Assembly (NCBI GenBank): GCA_001701225.1
Contig: DAAQ01000021.1
Coordinates: 62,001-126,000, forward strand
Source: Bacteroidales bacterium H5
Lineage (GTDB): Bacteria > Bacteroidota > Bacteroidia > Bacteroidales > Muribaculaceae
Direction of reading: 5' to 3'
DNA: 64,000 bases
A program made the translations under genes and the position numbers. Under the pieces are notes generated by a model, which was not told the origin of the DNA, made no database searches, and saw only the letters and a program-made list of their open reading frames with translations. Positions 8,552-18,609 of the stretch are shown piece by piece (position 1 is the stretch's first letter; every line of letters begins with the position of its first letter).

Positions 8552-9073
8552 ATGAAAGACTTTTTTAAATTAATGAATAAAGTTATATTTATAGTTTTCC
8601 TGGTGTTTTGTGCCATCCCTATGTCTGCGCAATCAAATTCAAGTATTGTGCAGTCTGAAATGAATGCAGATACTCAAAGGGTTGATTCCCTTGAACATGC
8701 TCTTTCATATTTAAATCTTTCGTATGAACTGGGTAGGTTAAGCACAGATTTGACAATTTTTTCAAATGAAGTTAGAATTTTTTCATTGGGAATAAGATTG
8801 GATCTTGCAACTCGAAATTTTGCTTATCAATTAAGAACAGGAAACCGTCAGTATTATGAGTCCTGCTTGGAAAGAAAACAATCCTATTGCGATCTCATTG
8901 AGGCTAAAAAAGATTTTTTTGCTTTAATGCTAATTACTCATTCATTTTCTGAATCAGAACTTGGTACTTTGATGGCTAATTATAATCTTATAAATGATGC
9001 GTTTCAGTTATTGGAGAAATCAGTAAATTTTTTGAAAATTACAATTGACGCATATAATGAAGCAATGGATTGA
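8552..9073 (+). CDS. Hypothetical exported helical protein in an AT-rich island
   Basis: 173 residues that I do not recognise. The N-terminus is a clear secretion signal: lysines, then the hydrophobic VIFIVFLVFCAIP, ending MSAQ near residue 27. The mature part looks mainly alpha-helical, with regularly spaced leucines and isoleucines and two cysteines (SCLERKQSYC) that could form a disulfide. No catalytic motif is visible. Codon use and base composition are far more AT-rich than in fba and typA on either side, which suggests horizontal acquisition. It has its own promoter-like box and no operon partner. A periplasmic location is inferred from the signal peptide. Confidence 0.75.
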   Translation: MKDFFKLMNKVIFIVFLVFCAIPMSAQSNSSIVQSEMNADTQRVDSLEHALSYLNLSYELGRLSTDLTIFSNEVRIFSLGIRLDLATRNFAYQLRTGNRQYYESCLERKQSYCDLIEAKKDFFALMLITHSFSESELGTLMANYNLINDAFQLLEKSVNFLKITIDAYNEAMD

Positions 9074-9102
9074 GTATGTTTTCCCGTTTTTGTCGAGATG
9101 TT

Positions 9103-9133
9103 TTTGTCGGGTGGAGGAAAATTCGTAACTTTG
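9103..9133 (+). promoter_or_regulatory. Consensus promoter of typA
   Basis: TTTG (9103-9106), a 19-nt spacer and TAACTTTG (9126-9133) match the Bacteroidetes vegetative promoter consensus exactly. The typA ATG is 29 nt after the box. Confidence 0.85.
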
Positions 9134-9162
9134 CACCTTGAAAAATTTCTGAAGACAACAAG

Positions 9163-10959
9163 ATGCAGAAGATACGCAACATCGCCATCATCGCCCATGT
9201 CGACCATGGCAAGACCACACTGGTCGACAAAATGCTCCTGGCCGGTAAACTGTTCCGCGACAACCAGACTACAGGTGAACTTATCCTTGACAACAACGAC
9301 CTCGAGCGCGAGCGCGGCATAACTATCCTCTCCAAAAACGTATCAATAAACTATAACGGCTATAAGATCAACATCATCGACACCCCGGGACACGCCGATT
9401 TCGGCGGCGAGGTGGAGCGTGTGCTCAATATGGCCGACGGATGTCTGCTGCTGGTCGATGCCTTCGAGGGTCCGATGCCCCAGACACGTTTCGTGCTGCA
9501 GAAGGCCATACAGATGGGCCTGAAGCCTGTGGTGGTCATCAACAAGGTCGACAAGCCCAACTGCCGTCCCGACGAGGTGCAGGAGATGGTGTTCGACCTG
9601 ATGTGCAATCTCGACGCCACCGAGGACCAGCTCGATTTCCCCACCATCTACGGTTCGGCCAAGCAGGGCTGGATGAGCACAGACTATAACACACCGACAG
9701 ACAACATCACTCCCGTGCTCGATGCCATCATCGAGTATATCCCCGAGCCCGAGACAATCGAGGGTGACGCCCAGATGCTCATAACATCGCTCGATTTCAG
9801 CACATACGTGGGTCGTATCGCCATAGGACGTGTGCATCGCGGCGAGCTGCGCGAGGGCATGGAGATTGCCCTCTGCAAGAAGGACGGCAGTGTCGTCAAG
9901 CAGCGCATCAAGGAACTCCATACCTTCGAGGGAATGGGCCGCAAGAAGGTAGAGAGCGTCAAGAGTGGCGACATCTGCGCGCTTGTTGGCATCGAGGGTT
10001 TCGAGATAGGCGACACCGTTGCTGATGCCAACAACCCCGAGCCGCTGCCCCGCATCGCCATCGACGAGCCTACGATGTCGATGACATTCACCATCAACGA
10101 TTCACCCTTCTTCGGACGCGATGGCAAGTATGTGACCTCGCGCCACATAGCCGACCGTCTCACCAAGGAGCTCGACCGCAATCTTGCGCTCCGTGTCACC
10201 AAGGCCGACCATGAGGACACCTGGACTGTATTCGGCCGCGGCGTGCTGCATCTCTCGGTGCTTATCGAGACCATGCGCCGCGAGGGCTTCGAGCTTCAGG
10301 TGGGACAGCCCCAGGTAATCGTCAAGGAGATTGACGGCGTGAAATGCGAGCCTGTCGAGATGCTCACCGTCAACGTACCCGAGGAGTATTCGTCGAAAAT
10401 CATCGACATGGTGACCCGCCGCAAGGGTGAGATGATTACGATGACCACCCAGAACGACCGCATACACATGGAGTTCCTGATTCCTTCGCGCGGCATCATC
10501 GGCCTCCGCAACAACGTGCTCACCGCATCGGCCGGCGAGGCTATCATGGCACACCGTTTCCACGAATACCAGCCCTGGAAGGGTGACATCGAGCGTCGCA
10601 CCAATGGCTCCCTCATCGCCATGGAGGCCGGTACGGCATATGCATATGCCATAGACAAGCTGCAGGACCGCGGCCGCTTCTTTATCTTCCCGCAGGAGGA
10701 GGTATATGCCGGACAGGTCGTGGGCGAGAACGCCAAGGACAATGACATCGTGGTCAATGTCACCAAGAGCAAGAAACTCACCAACATGCGTGCCAGCGGC
10801 GCCGACGACAAGGCCCGCATCGTGCCCCCGGTTGTCTTCTCGCTCGAGGAGGCTCTCGAATATATCAAGGAGGACGAGTATGTCGAGGTGACACCCCATC
10901 ACCTGCGTCTGCGCAAGATTATCCTCGACGAGCTCGAGCGCAAGCGCGCCAACAAATAA
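9163..10959 (+). CDS. typA: Ribosome-associated GTPase TypA/BipA
   Basis: 598 residues, standard length. TypA is a translational GTPase of the EF-G/LepA class that binds the 70S ribosome and helps 50S assembly and stress or cold adaptation. The GTPase motifs are [10 protein letters not shown] (G1, residues 10-19), RERGITI (switch I), DTPGHADF (G3) and NKVDKPN (G4). Domain II, EF-G-like domains III and V, and the TypA-specific C-terminal part follow (for example [20 protein letters not shown]). Expression is likely constitutive from the consensus promoter at 9103-9133, and a strong terminator follows, so the gene is monocistronic. Confidence 0.97.
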   Translation: MQKIRNIAIIAHVDHGKTTLVDKMLLAGKLFRDNQTTGELILDNNDLERERGITILSKNVSINYNGYKINIIDTPGHADFGGEVERVLNMADGCLLLVDAFEGPMPQTRFVLQKAIQMGLKPVVVINKVDKPNCRPDEVQEMVFDLMCNLDATEDQLDFPTIYGSAKQGWMSTDYNTPTDNITPVLDAIIEYIPEPETIEGDAQMLITSLDFSTYVGRIAIGRVHRGELREGMEIALCKKDGSVVKQRIKELHTFEGMGRKKVESVKSGDICALVGIEGFEIGDTVADANNPEPLPRIAIDEPTMSMTFTINDSPFFGRDGKYVTSRHIADRLTKELDRNLALRVTKADHEDTWTVFGRGVLHLSVLIETMRREGFELQVGQPQVIVKEIDGVKCEPVEMLTVNVPEEYSSKIIDMVTRRKGEMITMTTQNDRIHMEFLIPSRGIIGLRNNVLTASAGEAIMAHRFHEYQPWKGDIERRTNGSLIAMEAGTAYAYAIDKLQDRGRFFIFPQEEVYAGQVVGENAKDNDIVVNVTKSKKLTNMRASGADDKARIVPPVVFSLEEALEYIKEDEYVEVTPHHLRLRKIILDELERKRANK

Positions 10960-10991
10960 TCCCCCTGCCTGCACGTTAATATCATAGACCG

Positions 10992-11028
10992 CCGCACTCC
11001 CGGACGTCACCGGGAGTGCGGTTTTTTT
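10992..11028 (+). terminator. Intrinsic terminator of typA
   Basis: A perfect 12-bp stem (10992-11003 with 11010-11021, 6-nt loop) is followed by seven T residues. Confidence 0.92.
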
Positions 11029-11052
11029 AAATGACAATAAATTGACTCTGCT

Positions 11053-11388
11053 ATGTGTGATTATGATGATTTTGGCGGTTATGCCGACCTTGGCGGCTAT
11101 AACGGCGACCCTGTCCATGATATGGAGGTGGATTATTCCTATCACGTCCATACCGGCGAGCTCACTGACCTCTTTGACGATGATTTGGACATTGATGACT
11201 GGAATCTTGATTCGGATGACTTTGACGAAGATGAGGAGCCGGATGATGATTTCGACGAAGATGACGATGAGGAAGAAGAGGAGGAGGAAGAGGAAGAGAT
11301 GGATGAGGATGAGGATTTCGATGAAGAAGATGACGACATTGACATCGAGATACCGTATTCCGGGTTTGTCCTCGATGACCCCGAGTGA
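11053..11388 (+). CDS. Extremely acidic Asp/Glu-rich small protein
   Basis: 111 residues. By my count 36 are Asp and 22 are Glu, over half the protein, with no Lys or Arg at all. The N-terminal third is Gly/Tyr-rich (FGGYADLGGYNG), the middle is nearly continuous Asp/Glu including a run of ten Glu, and the end (IEIPYSGFVLDDPE) is mixed. No signal peptide, membrane segment or known domain is visible. Such polyacidic proteins can mimic DNA, bind cations or act as chaperones for basic proteins, but nothing here proves a role. The acidic frame is preferred over the overlapping frame from 11042, which would encode an implausible Met/Arg-rich product. It stands alone between the typA terminator and a hairpin. 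Confidence 0.6.
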   Translation: MCDYDDFGGYADLGGYNGDPVHDMEVDYSYHVHTGELTDLFDDDLDIDDWNLDSDDFDEDEEPDDDFDEDDDEEEEEEEEEEMDEDEDFDEEDDDIDIEIPYSGFVLDDPE

Positions 11389-11393
11389 ATAGC

Positions 11394-11432
11394 AAATCAC
11401 GGCCATCGGAAATTGTCCGATAGCCGTGATTT
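11394..11432. terminator. Hairpin between convergent genes, possible bidirectional terminator
   Basis: 17-nt arms (11394-11410 and 11416-11432) pair with one mismatch around a 5-nt loop, between the 3' ends of the acidic-protein gene and the TabA-like gene. Flanking T runs are short on both strands. Confidence 0.65.
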
Positions 11433-11457
11433 ATGTTCAGGGATATGTCTGTGGGTA

Positions 11458-12006
11458 TCAGTGCTTATACTCTATCTTGCCCACAATCTTGCGCGAGGGC
11501 ACAGGGGGCTCTACGGCTGTCACCGAGGGCTGGTGCATATCCTTGGGGAAATAGAGGAAGAACCTGTCTTTCGGGGCGGGCGAGTAGACAATCTCCTCGT
11601 CGGTGGTATAGTTGGTCTTGTCCTTGACGGGGTCATACGGCCCTGTGGGGGTGACGTTGCCTGCCAGGCCCATAAGCTCCTCGCCGACGAAAGTGTACTG
11701 CAGGTCGATGAAATTCTTGTGCGACTCAATCTTGGTGTTCTTGGCATCCTTGGGGGTGTATTCGAGCACATTTACCCACACGCGGCCGGGGATAATCTCG
11801 TGCTTGCCTGCCTCGATTGTGTCGAGGTCTGCGTTCTTGAGGAATGTGAAGAGGGCATCCCAGAGCTCCTTGTTTGCGGCATACTGGTTGGCAAATTCCA
11901 CAGCGTCTATCGAGGCGTCGGCGTTGACGTCCCAGCCGTTGGCCCATGCGCGGCTCTCGACCCAGGCCTTTGCCTCGGCGGGAGTGAACTGTTTGGATTC
12001 GGACAT
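11458..12006 (-). CDS. YhcH/YjgK/YiaL (TabA) family protein
   Basis: 182 residues. The core ELWDALFTFLKN, GKHEIIPGRVWVNVLEYTPK, ESHKNFIDLQYTFVGEE and FFLYFPKDMHQP corresponds to the DUF386 cupin-like fold of YhcH/YjgK/YiaL/TabA proteins. The histidines in ESHKNFID and KDMHQP and the glutamate in GKHEI are candidates for the metal site. Family members are linked to sugar-acid or sialic-acid metabolism and, for TabA, biofilm and toxin-antitoxin phenotypes; the biochemical reaction is mostly unproven. The gene is divergent from the GH28 gene across 138 bp with back-to-back promoter boxes, so joint carbohydrate-responsive control is possible. The N-terminal 40 residues extend beyond the minimal domain. 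Confidence 0.85.
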   Translation of the reverse strand: MSESKQFTPAEAKAWVESRAWANGWDVNADASIDAVEFANQYAANKELWDALFTFLKNADLDTIEAGKHEIIPGRVWVNVLEYTPKDAKNTKIESHKNFIDLQYTFVGEELMGLAGNVTPTGPYDPVKDKTNYTTDEEIVYSPAPKDRFFLYFPKDMHQPSVTAVEPPVPSRKIVGKIEYKH

Positions 12007-12053
12007 GATATTCGAGAAGGTTTTTATGATTGATGATTTTGGTTCTTGTCATG

Positions 12054-12061
12054 CAAAATTA
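12054..12061 (-). promoter_or_regulatory. Promoter -7 box for the TabA-like gene
   Basis: The minus strand reads TAATTTTG, 48 nt upstream of the ATG at 12006. Confidence 0.55.
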
Positions 12062-12105
12062 CGCATTATCCGCCAACATCCGGCATTATTCTGAGGAAAA
12101 AACGC

Positions 12106-12113
12106 TACATTTG
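12106..12113 (+). promoter_or_regulatory. Promoter -7 box for the GH28 gene
   Basis: TACATTTG matches TAnnTTTG, 31 nt upstream of the ATG at 12145 and back-to-back with the TabA-like gene box. Confidence 0.55.
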
Positions 12114-12144
12114 CATAAATTTTCTTACGTATAACACCTGTACC

Positions 12145-13686
12145 ATGAAATTAAAGTCACTCTTTGCGGCCATCGTGCTCGCTATCTCTCTCCCGGCCAA
12201 CGCAGGTTCGGCATATGCCCATCTCTATGAGGGGCTGCAGTTCGATATGCCTGTCATAGACCGTCCTGCCTTTGCGGAGCGTACTGTCTCAATCACCGAT
12301 TTCGGCGGAGTGGGGGATGGCGTGACGCTCAACACCGATGCTTTTGCCAAGGCCATAGAGTCGCTGGCATCGCAGGGTGGGGGCACCCTCAACCTTCCGG
12401 CCGGAGTGTGGTTCACAGGCCCTATCGAGCTAAAATCAAACATCAACCTGCACCTCGACCGTGGGGCGATACTCACTTTCTCGGGCGACGATACACTCTA
12501 CAAGATGGTCTATGTCGTCTATGAGGGGTTCGAGGCATGGCGCGCCCAGTCGCCCATCTCGGGCAAGGACCTCGAGAACGTGGCCATAACCGGCGAGGGT
12601 GTCATAGACGGCAACGGCAGTGTGTGGCGTCCCGTGAGGAAGAGCCAGCTCACCGGTGCCGAGTGGAAGAACTATCTCGCCAAGGGCGGCATTGTCAAGG
12701 AGGATACATGGTATCCGTCGCAGAGCTATATCGACGGCATTCCCCTGCACGAGAAACGCGCCGAGCTGACGCGCGAGGAGGCCGAGAAGGTCAAGCGCTA
12801 TCAGCGCCCGGTGATGATTCAGCTCGTCGGATGCCGCAATGTACTCCTCGAGGGTGTCACTTTCCAGAACTCACCATCGTGGAATATCCATCCCCTGATG
12901 TGCGAGAACCTTATCATAGACAATATCCTCGTTAAGAATCCCGTCTATGCCGTCAACGGCGACGGCCTTGACATCGAGTCGTGCAAGAATGTCATCATCT
13001 ACCGCTCGACCCTCGACTGTGGCGACGATGCCATCTGCCTCAAGTCCGGCAAGGACGAGGCCGGACGCCGCCGCGGCATACCCACCGAGAATGTCATCGT
13101 GCGCGACTGCCGTGTGTTCCACGGCCATGGCGGATTTGTAGTTGGCAGCGAGATGTCGGGCGGAGTCTCCAATGTCTCGGTGCGCGACTGCCAGTTCATC
13201 GGCACCGATGTGGGCCTTCGCTTCAAGAGCACCCGAGGCCGCGGAGGTGTGGTGAAGAATATACATATCGACAACGTGAACATGCTCGACATTTCGGGCG
13301 ACGCCATCACGTTCGACCTCTACTACTGGGTATTCACCCCTGTCACCGAGATACCCCCTGTCGACGAGACCACGCCTCAGTTCCGCGACATATATATCAA
13401 CGGCGTGACCTCGCGCAACTCAGGCAAGGCGCTCAAGTTCAACGGCATTCCCGAAATGCCCATCGAGAACATCCATGTGTCCAACTCCCTCTTCACGGCC
13501 CGCGAGGGTGGACTGCTCTCCGAATCAAAGGAGATACGCTTCAAGAATGTCTCCGTCACCCCCGTTTCCGGCCCCGCCATGACCATCAACAACGTCACTG
13601 ACGCCACATTCGAGGGATGCACATTCACCTCTCTCGACTCCGACCCCGTCATCTACACAGGCACCAACAAAGACATCCACATGTGA
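12145..13686 (+). CDS. Secreted glycoside hydrolase family 28 (polygalacturonase-like)
   Basis: 513 residues from the ATG at 12145, which begins a signal peptide (MKLKSLFAAIVLAISLPANA). The domain starts VSITDFGGVGDG, then forms a right-handed beta-helix. All four GH28 signature sites are present: NGD (residues 271-273), GDD in CGDDAICLK (293-295), GHG (327-329) and RFK (359-361). GH28 enzymes hydrolyse alpha-1,4 galacturonic bonds in pectin or rhamnogalacturonan by inversion. The product is exported, probably to the periplasm. No SusCD pair or other pectin gene flanks it, but the rhamnose cassette at 42767-47916 could use rhamnose released from rhamnogalacturonan (inference). The exact substrate is unresolved. 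Confidence 0.9.
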   Translation: MKLKSLFAAIVLAISLPANAGSAYAHLYEGLQFDMPVIDRPAFAERTVSITDFGGVGDGVTLNTDAFAKAIESLASQGGGTLNLPAGVWFTGPIELKSNINLHLDRGAILTFSGDDTLYKMVYVVYEGFEAWRAQSPISGKDLENVAITGEGVIDGNGSVWRPVRKSQLTGAEWKNYLAKGGIVKEDTWYPSQSYIDGIPLHEKRAELTREEAEKVKRYQRPVMIQLVGCRNVLLEGVTFQNSPSWNIHPLMCENLIIDNILVKNPVYAVNGDGLDIESCKNVIIYRSTLDCGDDAICLKSGKDEAGRRRGIPTENVIVRDCRVFHGHGGFVVGSEMSGGVSNVSVRDCQFIGTDVGLRFKSTRGRGGVVKNIHIDNVNMLDISGDAITFDLYYWVFTPVTEIPPVDETTPQFRDIYINGVTSRNSGKALKFNGIPEMPIENIHVSNSLFTAREGGLLSESKEIRFKNVSVTPVSGPAMTINNVTDATFEGCTFTSLDSDPVIYTGTNKDIHM

Positions 13687-13758
13687 CGGGCAAGACCTCT
13701 TTGGGAATTTTGAGCTAAATTAATATGGGGTTACAACTGAAATGTCGGTGTTTTTTTG

Positions 13759-13766
13759 TAATTTTG
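13759..13766 (+). promoter_or_regulatory. Promoter -7 box for valS
   Basis: TAATTTTG, 29 nt upstream of the valS ATG; a partial ACTG lies 19 nt further upstream. Confidence 0.55.
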
Positions 13767-13795
13767 TGCAAAATTTCCCAAAATCTACCGTCTCA

Positions 13796-16486
13796 ATGGA
13801 AGAATTAGCATCGAAATATGACCCGAGTGCAGTCGAAGACAAGTGGTATGCCTACTGGATGGAACACCGTCTGTTCCACTCCGAGCCGGATGCCCGTGAG
13901 CCATACACCATAGTGATTCCGCCCCCCAATGTGACGGGCGTGCTTCACATGGGCCACATGTTGAACAACACCATCCAGGACATATTGGTGCGCCGTGCGC
14001 GCATGATGGGCAAGAATGCTCTCTGGGTGCCGGGCACAGACCATGCTTCCATCTCAACGGAGACCAAGGTGATTGCCAAGCTGGCTGCCGAGGGTATCAA
14101 GAAGACCGACCTGACCCGCGAGCAGTTCCTGGAGCATGCATGGGACTGGACCCACAAGCACGGCGGCATCATCCTGAGCCAGCTGCGCAAGCTGGGGGCC
14201 TCATGCGACTGGGAGCGCACTGCGTTCACCATGGACGAGGAGCGTTCGAAGGCAGTGACCAAGGTGTTCTGCGACCTCTACGACAAGGGGCTTATCTATC
14301 GCGGCCTCCGTATGGTCAACTGGGATCCCCAGAACCTCACCGCCATCTCGGATGACGAGGTGTTCTATGAGACCGAGCAGGCCAAGCTCTATTACCTGCG
14401 CTACTATCTGGCAGACGACGATGCCGTCAAGGCTGCCGCTGCAGAGGGTGAGGTGATACATACCGATGCCGAGGGACGCCGTTATGCTGTGGTCGCCACC
14501 ACCCGTCCAGAGACAATCATGGGCGATACGGCCATGTGCATCAATCCCAAAGACCCCAAGAATACCTGGCTTAAGGGCCACAAGGTCATCGTGCCTCTGG
14601 TGGGCCGTGTCATCCCCGTCATCGAGGACCGCTATGTCGACATCGAGTTCGGAACAGGTTGCCTCAAGGTTACCCCGGCCCACGACAAGAACGACGAGAT
14701 GCTCGGCAAGAAGCATAATCTTGAGGTGATAGACATCTTCAACGATGACGCCACCATAGCCGAATGTGCCGGAATGTATGTCGGCATGGACCGCTTCGAG
14801 TGCCGCAAGGTGATTGCCGAGGATCTGGCCAAGGCCGGTCTGCTCGAGAAGATCGAGGACTATACCAACAACATCGGCCTGTCGGAGCGCACCAAGGTGC
14901 CCATCGAGCCGAGGCTGTCGCTGCAGTGGTTCGTGAGCATGAAGCATTTTGCCGACATGTCGCTCGCGCCCGTCATGGACAACATAATCCGTTTCGTGCC
15001 CGAGAAATACAAGACAACATACCGCAACTGGCTCGAGAATATCCAGGACTGGTGTATCTCGCGTCAGCTCTGGTGGGGCCACCGCATACCTGCCTACTAC
15101 TATATCGACCCCGCCGACGGCGAGGAGAAGTTTGTCGTGGCCGAGGATGCCGAGAAGGCGCTTGCCAAAGTCAACGCCCTCCCCGGATGCGAGGCTCTCG
15201 CTGCCGCCGACCTGCGTCAGGACGAGGGTGCCCTCGACACCTGGTTCTCGTCGTGGCTCTGGCCCATCACCCTCTTTGACGGCATCAACAACCTCGGCAA
15301 CGAGGAGATAAACTATTACTATCCCACCGCCACTCTGGTCACAGGCCCGGACATCATCTTCTTCTGGGTCGCACGCATGATCATGGCCGGATACGAGTAT
15401 GTGGGCAAGGAGCCTTTCAAGAATGTATATTTCACCGGCATCGTGCGCGACAAGATCGGACGCAAGATGTCGAAGAGCCTCGGCAACTCGCCCGACCCGC
15501 TCGACCTGATTGCCAAATATGGCGCTGACGGCGTGCGTATGGGCATGATGCTCTCGGCCCCAGCCGGAAACGACATCATGTTTGACGAGTCGCTCTGTGA
15601 GAACGGACGCAATTTCTGCAACAAGATATGGAATGCCTTCCGTCTCGTCAAGGGATGGCAGGTAGACCGCACTCTCGCGCAGCCCACCCATGCCGCCACT
15701 GCCATAAAGTGGTTCGGCTCAAAACTGGCCGAGTCTGTCGAGGAGATAAACGATTCGTTTGACAAGTTCCGCATCTCCGAGGCCCTGATGGGCGCCTACC
15801 GCCTCTTCCGCGATGAGTTCTCGTCGTGGTATCTCGAGATGGTAAAGCCCGACTATCAGCAGCCCATCGACGGCGCGACATACGATGCTACCATCGGATT
15901 CTTCGACTCGCTGCTGCGTCTGCTGCATCCGTTCATGCCCTTCATCACCGAGGAGCTTTGGCAGCATATCGGCGACCGTCGCCCCGGCGAGTCAATAATG
16001 TATGCCGCGCAGCCCGAGGCTACCGGGATTGACCGCGAGCTGCTTGCCGCAGTCGAGAAGGCCAAGGAGATTGTCAACGGTGTGCGCAGTGTCCGTGCCC
16101 AGCGCAACATTCCTCTGCGCGACAAGCTCACTCTCCGCGCCATCAATACCTCGGTTGCCCTCGCTGATGTGGTGAGCCGTCTGGCCCTGCTCGCATCGGT
16201 CGAGACAGTGAGCGAGAAAGACCCTGCCGCAGCCACATTCATGGTCGGTACAGATGAATTCAACATTCCTCTGCTCGACAGCATTGATGTCGAGGCCGAG
16301 AAGGCCAAGCTCGCCAAGGATATCGCTTACTACGAGGGCTTCAAGACCTCGGTCGAGAAGAAGCTCTCTAACGAACGCTTCGTGTCGAACGCTCCGGCTC
16401 CCGTCGTAGAGGCCGAGCGCAAGAAACTCGCCGATGCAAACGCCAAGCTCGACGCCCTCCGCGCCAACCTGGCGGCACTGGGATAG
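13796..16486 (+). CDS. valS: Valyl-tRNA synthetase
   Basis: 896 residues from the ATG at 13796; the upstream in-frame extension to 13742 covers the promoter and was rejected. ValS attaches valine to tRNA-Val in the cytosol. Visible features are [13 protein letters not shown] with the class I HIGH motif as HMGH (residues 51-54), WVPGTDHAS, the editing (CP1) insertion in the first half ([13 protein letters not shown]), [17 protein letters not shown], and KMSKS at 557-561 followed by [11 protein letters not shown]. The C-terminal coiled-coil arm is seen in the Glu/Lys/Ala-rich last 70 residues. Length and motif order are normal. Confidence 0.98.
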   Translation: MEELASKYDPSAVEDKWYAYWMEHRLFHSEPDAREPYTIVIPPPNVTGVLHMGHMLNNTIQDILVRRARMMGKNALWVPGTDHASISTETKVIAKLAAEGIKKTDLTREQFLEHAWDWTHKHGGIILSQLRKLGASCDWERTAFTMDEERSKAVTKVFCDLYDKGLIYRGLRMVNWDPQNLTAISDDEVFYETEQAKLYYLRYYLADDDAVKAAAAEGEVIHTDAEGRRYAVVATTRPETIMGDTAMCINPKDPKNTWLKGHKVIVPLVGRVIPVIEDRYVDIEFGTGCLKVTPAHDKNDEMLGKKHNLEVIDIFNDDATIAECAGMYVGMDRFECRKVIAEDLAKAGLLEKIEDYTNNIGLSERTKVPIEPRLSLQWFVSMKHFADMSLAPVMDNIIRFVPEKYKTTYRNWLENIQDWCISRQLWWGHRIPAYYYIDPADGEEKFVVAEDAEKALAKVNALPGCEALAAADLRQDEGALDTWFSSWLWPITLFDGINNLGNEEINYYYPTATLVTGPDIIFFWVARMIMAGYEYVGKEPFKNVYFTGIVRDKIGRKMSKSLGNSPDPLDLIAKYGADGVRMGMMLSAPAGNDIMFDESLCENGRNFCNKIWNAFRLVKGWQVDRTLAQPTHAATAIKWFGSKLAESVEEINDSFDKFRISEALMGAYRLFRDEFSSWYLEMVKPDYQQPIDGATYDATIGFFDSLLRLLHPFMPFITEELWQHIGDRRPGESIMYAAQPEATGIDRELLAAVEKAKEIVNGVRSVRAQRNIPLRDKLTLRAINTSVALADVVSRLALLASVETVSEKDPAAATFMVGTDEFNIPLLDSIDVEAEKAKLAKDIAYYEGFKTSVEKKLSNERFVSNAPAPVVEAERKKLADANAKLDALRANLAALG

Positions 16487-16494
16487 AGTTTAAT

Positions 16495-16610
16495 GTTTAA
16501 AGATTAAAGAGATAGATAAAGTTTGAAGATGATAAGATTAGAGATAAAAGATTTTGCGGCCCATAGGCTTGCATCATTGCTCTTTAAACTCTAATCTTTC
16601 ATCTTTAAAC
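16495..16610. repeat. Nested inverted repeats in an AT-rich intergenic tract
   Basis: Between valS and cvpA, a purine-rich half and a pyrimidine-rich half face each other. Two perfect 10-bp complementary pairs are nested: 16495-16504 with 16601-16610, and 16534-16543 with 16589-16598. The tract could fold as a long imperfect stem in RNA. No U run follows, so it is not a typical terminator. Confidence 0.6.
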
Positions 16611-16619
16611 TGAAAAGTT

Positions 16620-17123
16620 ATGGCAACAATAGATATCATACTGCTCATAGTGGTTGTGGGCGCGGGTATCTGGGGATTCTCCAAGGGGTTCATCCACCAG
16701 ATAGGTGCGATTGCCGCCGTGATTGTCGGCATTATCGCATGCCGTATGCTCGGGCCGCAGGCTGTCGAGCTGATATGCCCTCCCGGAGAGGCTGATGCCT
16801 TCTCGTCAAAGCATATCGGCGCGGTGGTCATGGCATACGCAGTGCTGTATATCGTTGCCTACTATGCCGTGTTGCTTGTGGCCAAGATGCTCAAGCTGGC
16901 CGTCCACACGGTTTTCCTCGGGCCTCTCGACCGTATCGCGGGTGCCCTGCTCAACATAGGCAAGTGCCTCATAATGCTGAGTTTTCTCCTCAATGTCTAT
17001 ATGGTCATCTTCCCTGACAGCGACCTGCAGAAGACCTCGAAGATTGCCGAGGGCAAAGCCGTGGCCATGGTAATAGGACTTGCGCCGCGCATAGTCGGTG
17101 CTGTCCTGCCTAATCAAGAATAG
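16620..17123 (+). CDS. cvpA: CvpA family membrane protein
   Basis: 167 residues with four predicted membrane helices: residues about 4-22, 27-45, 65-90 and 100-125. The N-terminal [26 protein letters not shown] matches the CvpA/colicin V production family (D-x(n)-G-x2-KG-F pattern). CvpA homologues sit in the inner membrane; in enterobacteria CvpA affects colicin V export and envelope stress resistance, but the molecular function is unknown. The stop codon is 2 bp before sufB, so translation is probably coupled. Pairing of cvpA with sufB as the first genes of a run also containing an RsmI-like methylase and an MBL hydrolase gives no obvious functional link. Confidence 0.85.
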   Translation: MATIDIILLIVVVGAGIWGFSKGFIHQIGAIAAVIVGIIACRMLGPQAVELICPPGEADAFSSKHIGAVVMAYAVLYIVAYYAVLLVAKMLKLAVHTVFLGPLDRIAGALLNIGKCLIMLSFLLNVYMVIFPDSDLQKTSKIAEGKAVAMVIGLAPRIVGAVLPNQE

Positions 17124-17125
17124 TT

Positions 17126-18583
17126 ATGGAACAGTTAAACAACGAGACCGGCGATACCCTGCGCGATGCCACCTCAGGCGAGTACAAGTACGGGTTCACC
17201 TCGGACATAGACACCAACATCATCCCTCGCGGACTCAACGAGGATGTGGTGCGTCTCATCTCGGCCAAGAAAGGGGAGCCCGAATGGCTTCTTGAATTCC
17301 GCCTAAAGGCTTTCCGCTACTGGCAGACGCTCAAGGTTCCCACCTGGGCGCATCTCGATGTGCCCGAGATAGATTTCCAGGCCATCAGCTATTATGCCGA
17401 GCCTGCCAAGAAGGAGGGCCCGAGCAGTCTCGATGAGATTGACCCGCAGGTGCTCGACACATTCAACCGCCTCGGGATACCCCTCGAGGAGCAGAAATTG
17501 CTCTCGGGCATGGCTGTCGACGCCGTGATGGACTCGGTGAGTGTCAAGACAACACACCGCGAGAAGCTGGCCGAGAAGGGTATCATATTCTGTTCCATCT
17601 CGGAGGCCGTCAAGGATTATCCCGACCTGGTGAAGAAATATCTCGGGTCGGTGGTGAGCTATCGCGACAATTTCTATGCCGCGCTCAACTCGGCGGTGTT
17701 CTCCGACGGCTCGTTCGTCTATATACCCAAGGGGGTGCGCTGTCCCATGGAGCTCTCGACATATTTCCGCATCAACGCGGCGGGCACCGGCCAGTTCGAG
17801 CGCACCCTCATCGTGGCCGATGACGACGCATACGTCAGCTATCTCGAGGGATGTACCGCACCGATGCGCGACGAGAACCAGCTCCATGCCGCTATCGTCG
17901 AGATTATCGTCGAGGACAGGGCCGAGGTCAAGTACTCTACCGTCCAGAACTGGTATGCCGGCGATGCCGAGGGCAGGGGAGGTGTATTCAATTTCGTCAC
18001 CAAGCGCGGTCTGTGCCGCGGTGACCACTCCAAGCTTTCGTGGACGCAGGTCGAGACCGGCTCGGCCATCACATGGAAATATCCCTCGTGTGTGCTGCAG
18101 GGCGACAATTCGCGCGGCGAGTTCTACTCGGTCGCCGTGACACGCAACCGCCAGCAGGCCGACACAGGCACCAAGATGATACATATCGGCAAGAACTCCA
18201 CCTCGACCATCGTGTCTAAGGGAATTTCGGCCGGACACTCGGAGAACTCGTACCGCGGTCTGGTCAAGGTCGCTCCCGGTGCGACAGGGTGCCGCAACTA
18301 TACCCAGTGCGACTCGCTGCTGATGGGGAGCCATTGCGGCGCGCACACCTTCCCGTATATCGACATCCTCGATGACTCGGCCATTGTCGAGCACGAGGCC
18401 ACCACGTCCAAGATTTCCGAGGACCAGCTTTTCTACTGCAACCAGCGCGGCATCCCCACCGAGGAGGCCATCGCCCTCATTGTCAACGGCTATGCCCGCG
18501 AGGTGATGAACAAGCTCCCGATGGAGTTTGCCGTCGAGGCGCAGAAACTGCTCCAGATTACCCTCGAGGGGTCTGTGGGCTGA
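17126..18583 (+). CDS. sufB: Fe-S cluster scaffold subunit SufB
   Basis: 485 residues, full length. SufB is the scaffold of the SufBC2D complex on which Fe-S clusters are built with sulfur from SufS/SufE. Recognisable segments are [19 protein letters not shown] near the N-terminus, [40 protein letters not shown], a beta-helix core, and [22 protein letters not shown] near the C-terminus, including conserved Cys and His candidates for sulfur and iron handling. Usually sufC, sufD and sufS follow; here a methylase gene follows after 26 bp, so the rest of the Suf system must be elsewhere or absent. That is unusual for Bacteroidales, where sufBCD are normally contiguous (from memory). Confidence 0.95.
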   Translation: MEQLNNETGDTLRDATSGEYKYGFTSDIDTNIIPRGLNEDVVRLISAKKGEPEWLLEFRLKAFRYWQTLKVPTWAHLDVPEIDFQAISYYAEPAKKEGPSSLDEIDPQVLDTFNRLGIPLEEQKLLSGMAVDAVMDSVSVKTTHREKLAEKGIIFCSISEAVKDYPDLVKKYLGSVVSYRDNFYAALNSAVFSDGSFVYIPKGVRCPMELSTYFRINAAGTGQFERTLIVADDDAYVSYLEGCTAPMRDENQLHAAIVEIIVEDRAEVKYSTVQNWYAGDAEGRGGVFNFVTKRGLCRGDHSKLSWTQVETGSAITWKYPSCVLQGDNSRGEFYSVAVTRNRQQADTGTKMIHIGKNSTSTIVSKGISAGHSENSYRGLVKVAPGATGCRNYTQCDSLLMGSHCGAHTFPYIDILDDSAIVEHEATTSKISEDQLFYCNQRGIPTEEAIALIVNGYAREVMNKLPMEFAVEAQKLLQITLEGSVG

Positions 18584-18609
18584 CGCCATTACTAAAAGAA
18601 TAGATTGAC

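Noticed and set aside
11042..11392. Alternative plus-strand frame overlapping the acidic protein gene
   Set aside because: It gives a Met/Arg-rich low-complexity product that looks like an out-of-frame reading of Asp/Glu codons.
10102..11406. Long minus-strand frame across the 3' end of typA and the acidic gene
   Set aside because: It crosses the typA terminator and reads the acidic gene antisense as a run of hydrophobic repeats; no family.
14201..15691. 496-codon open frame antisense to valS
   Set aside because: Same composition effect; no recognisable domain.
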